Assembly (NCBI GenBank): GCA_900553825.1
Contig: USEV01000035.1
Span: 1-7,501, forward strand
Source: an uncultured Eubacteriales bacterium
GTDB lineage: Bacteria > Bacillota > Clostridia > Christensenellales > CAG-917
Direction: 5' to 3'
DNA length: 7,501 nucleotides
Shown here piece after piece: positions 7,483-7,501 of this stretch (its first letter is position 1; each line of letters opens with the position of its first letter). Position numbers and translations under genes: made by a program. The notes beneath the pieces were generated by a model. The model did no database searches. It saw nothing but the letters and a program-made list of their open reading frames with translations, and had not been told where the DNA came from.

Positions 7483-7501
7483 CTGTCTCTTATACACATC
7501 T
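7483..7501. other. Tn5 mosaic end / Nextera adapter sequence (artefact)
   Basis: The last 19 bases, CTGTCTCTTATACACATCT, are exactly the hyperactive Tn5 mosaic end as it appears at the 3' end of reads that run through a tagmented fragment. They are almost certainly untrimmed adapter marking the end of the contig, not a genomic transposon. Confidence 0.95.

Noticed and set aside
7483..7501. A Tn5-like mobile element end
   Set aside because: The match is to the engineered mosaic end used in sequencing libraries and sits exactly at the terminus. No transposase or IS50 sequence is present.

Overview
The window reads as the right-hand end of a draft (probably metagenomic) contig from a GC-rich, strictly anaerobic bacterium, most likely an uncultured member of the Clostridia (Bacillota). 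The evidence is the pyruvate:ferredoxin oxidoreductase and rubrerythrin pair, strong AAGGAGG-type ribosome binding sites, near-consensus sigma-A promoters with 17-base spacers, a spacer-rich gene layout with intrinsic terminators, and a Bacillota-style lipoprotein. The taxonomic placement is inference; no rRNA is present.

Layout. Bases 1-455 carry no gene. They hold a 56-bp tandem repeat, a second copy of a tRNA 3' end with its own minus-strand terminator, and the terminator of the tRNA gene that follows. A minus-strand tRNA-Arg(CCU) lies at 456-532 with a clear promoter at 552-580. A plus-strand rubrerythrin gene follows (708-1232) with its own promoter and two intrinsic terminators in a row. 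A non-coding spacer (1319-1510) contains a 16-bp palindrome and a degenerate 24-bp tandem repeat. Most of the window is a complete minus-strand pyruvate:ferredoxin oxidoreductase gene (1563-5099, 1178 aa). Upstream of it, also on the minus strand, is a predicted surface lipoprotein of unknown function (5405-6493). Its only plausible start is a non-canonical ATA codon.

The right end is unusual. An open reading frame at 6673-7386 begins as an ECF-type ABC transporter ATPase (residues 1 to about 49) and switches, exactly at the Walker A motif GSGKST shared by both families, into a nearly complete thymidylate kinase. The start of holB follows, giving the common tmk-holB order. Codon use changes abruptly at the switch: TTA appears three times in the Tmk part and never in the 1178 codons of the oxidoreductase. 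The last 19 bases of the window are the Tn5 mosaic-end (Nextera) adapter sequence. The simplest reading is that everything right of about 6819 comes from another genome, joined through the P-loop sequence, and that the contig ends in untrimmed adapter. A real EcfA-Tmk fusion is the less likely alternative.

Functionally, the genes of the main genome fit an anaerobe. The oxidoreductase makes acetyl-CoA and reduced ferredoxin from pyruvate, and rubrerythrin removes peroxide that would damage such iron-sulfur enzymes. They are separate transcription units, not an operon. I see no defence island, CRISPR array, transposase or new multi-gene system here.
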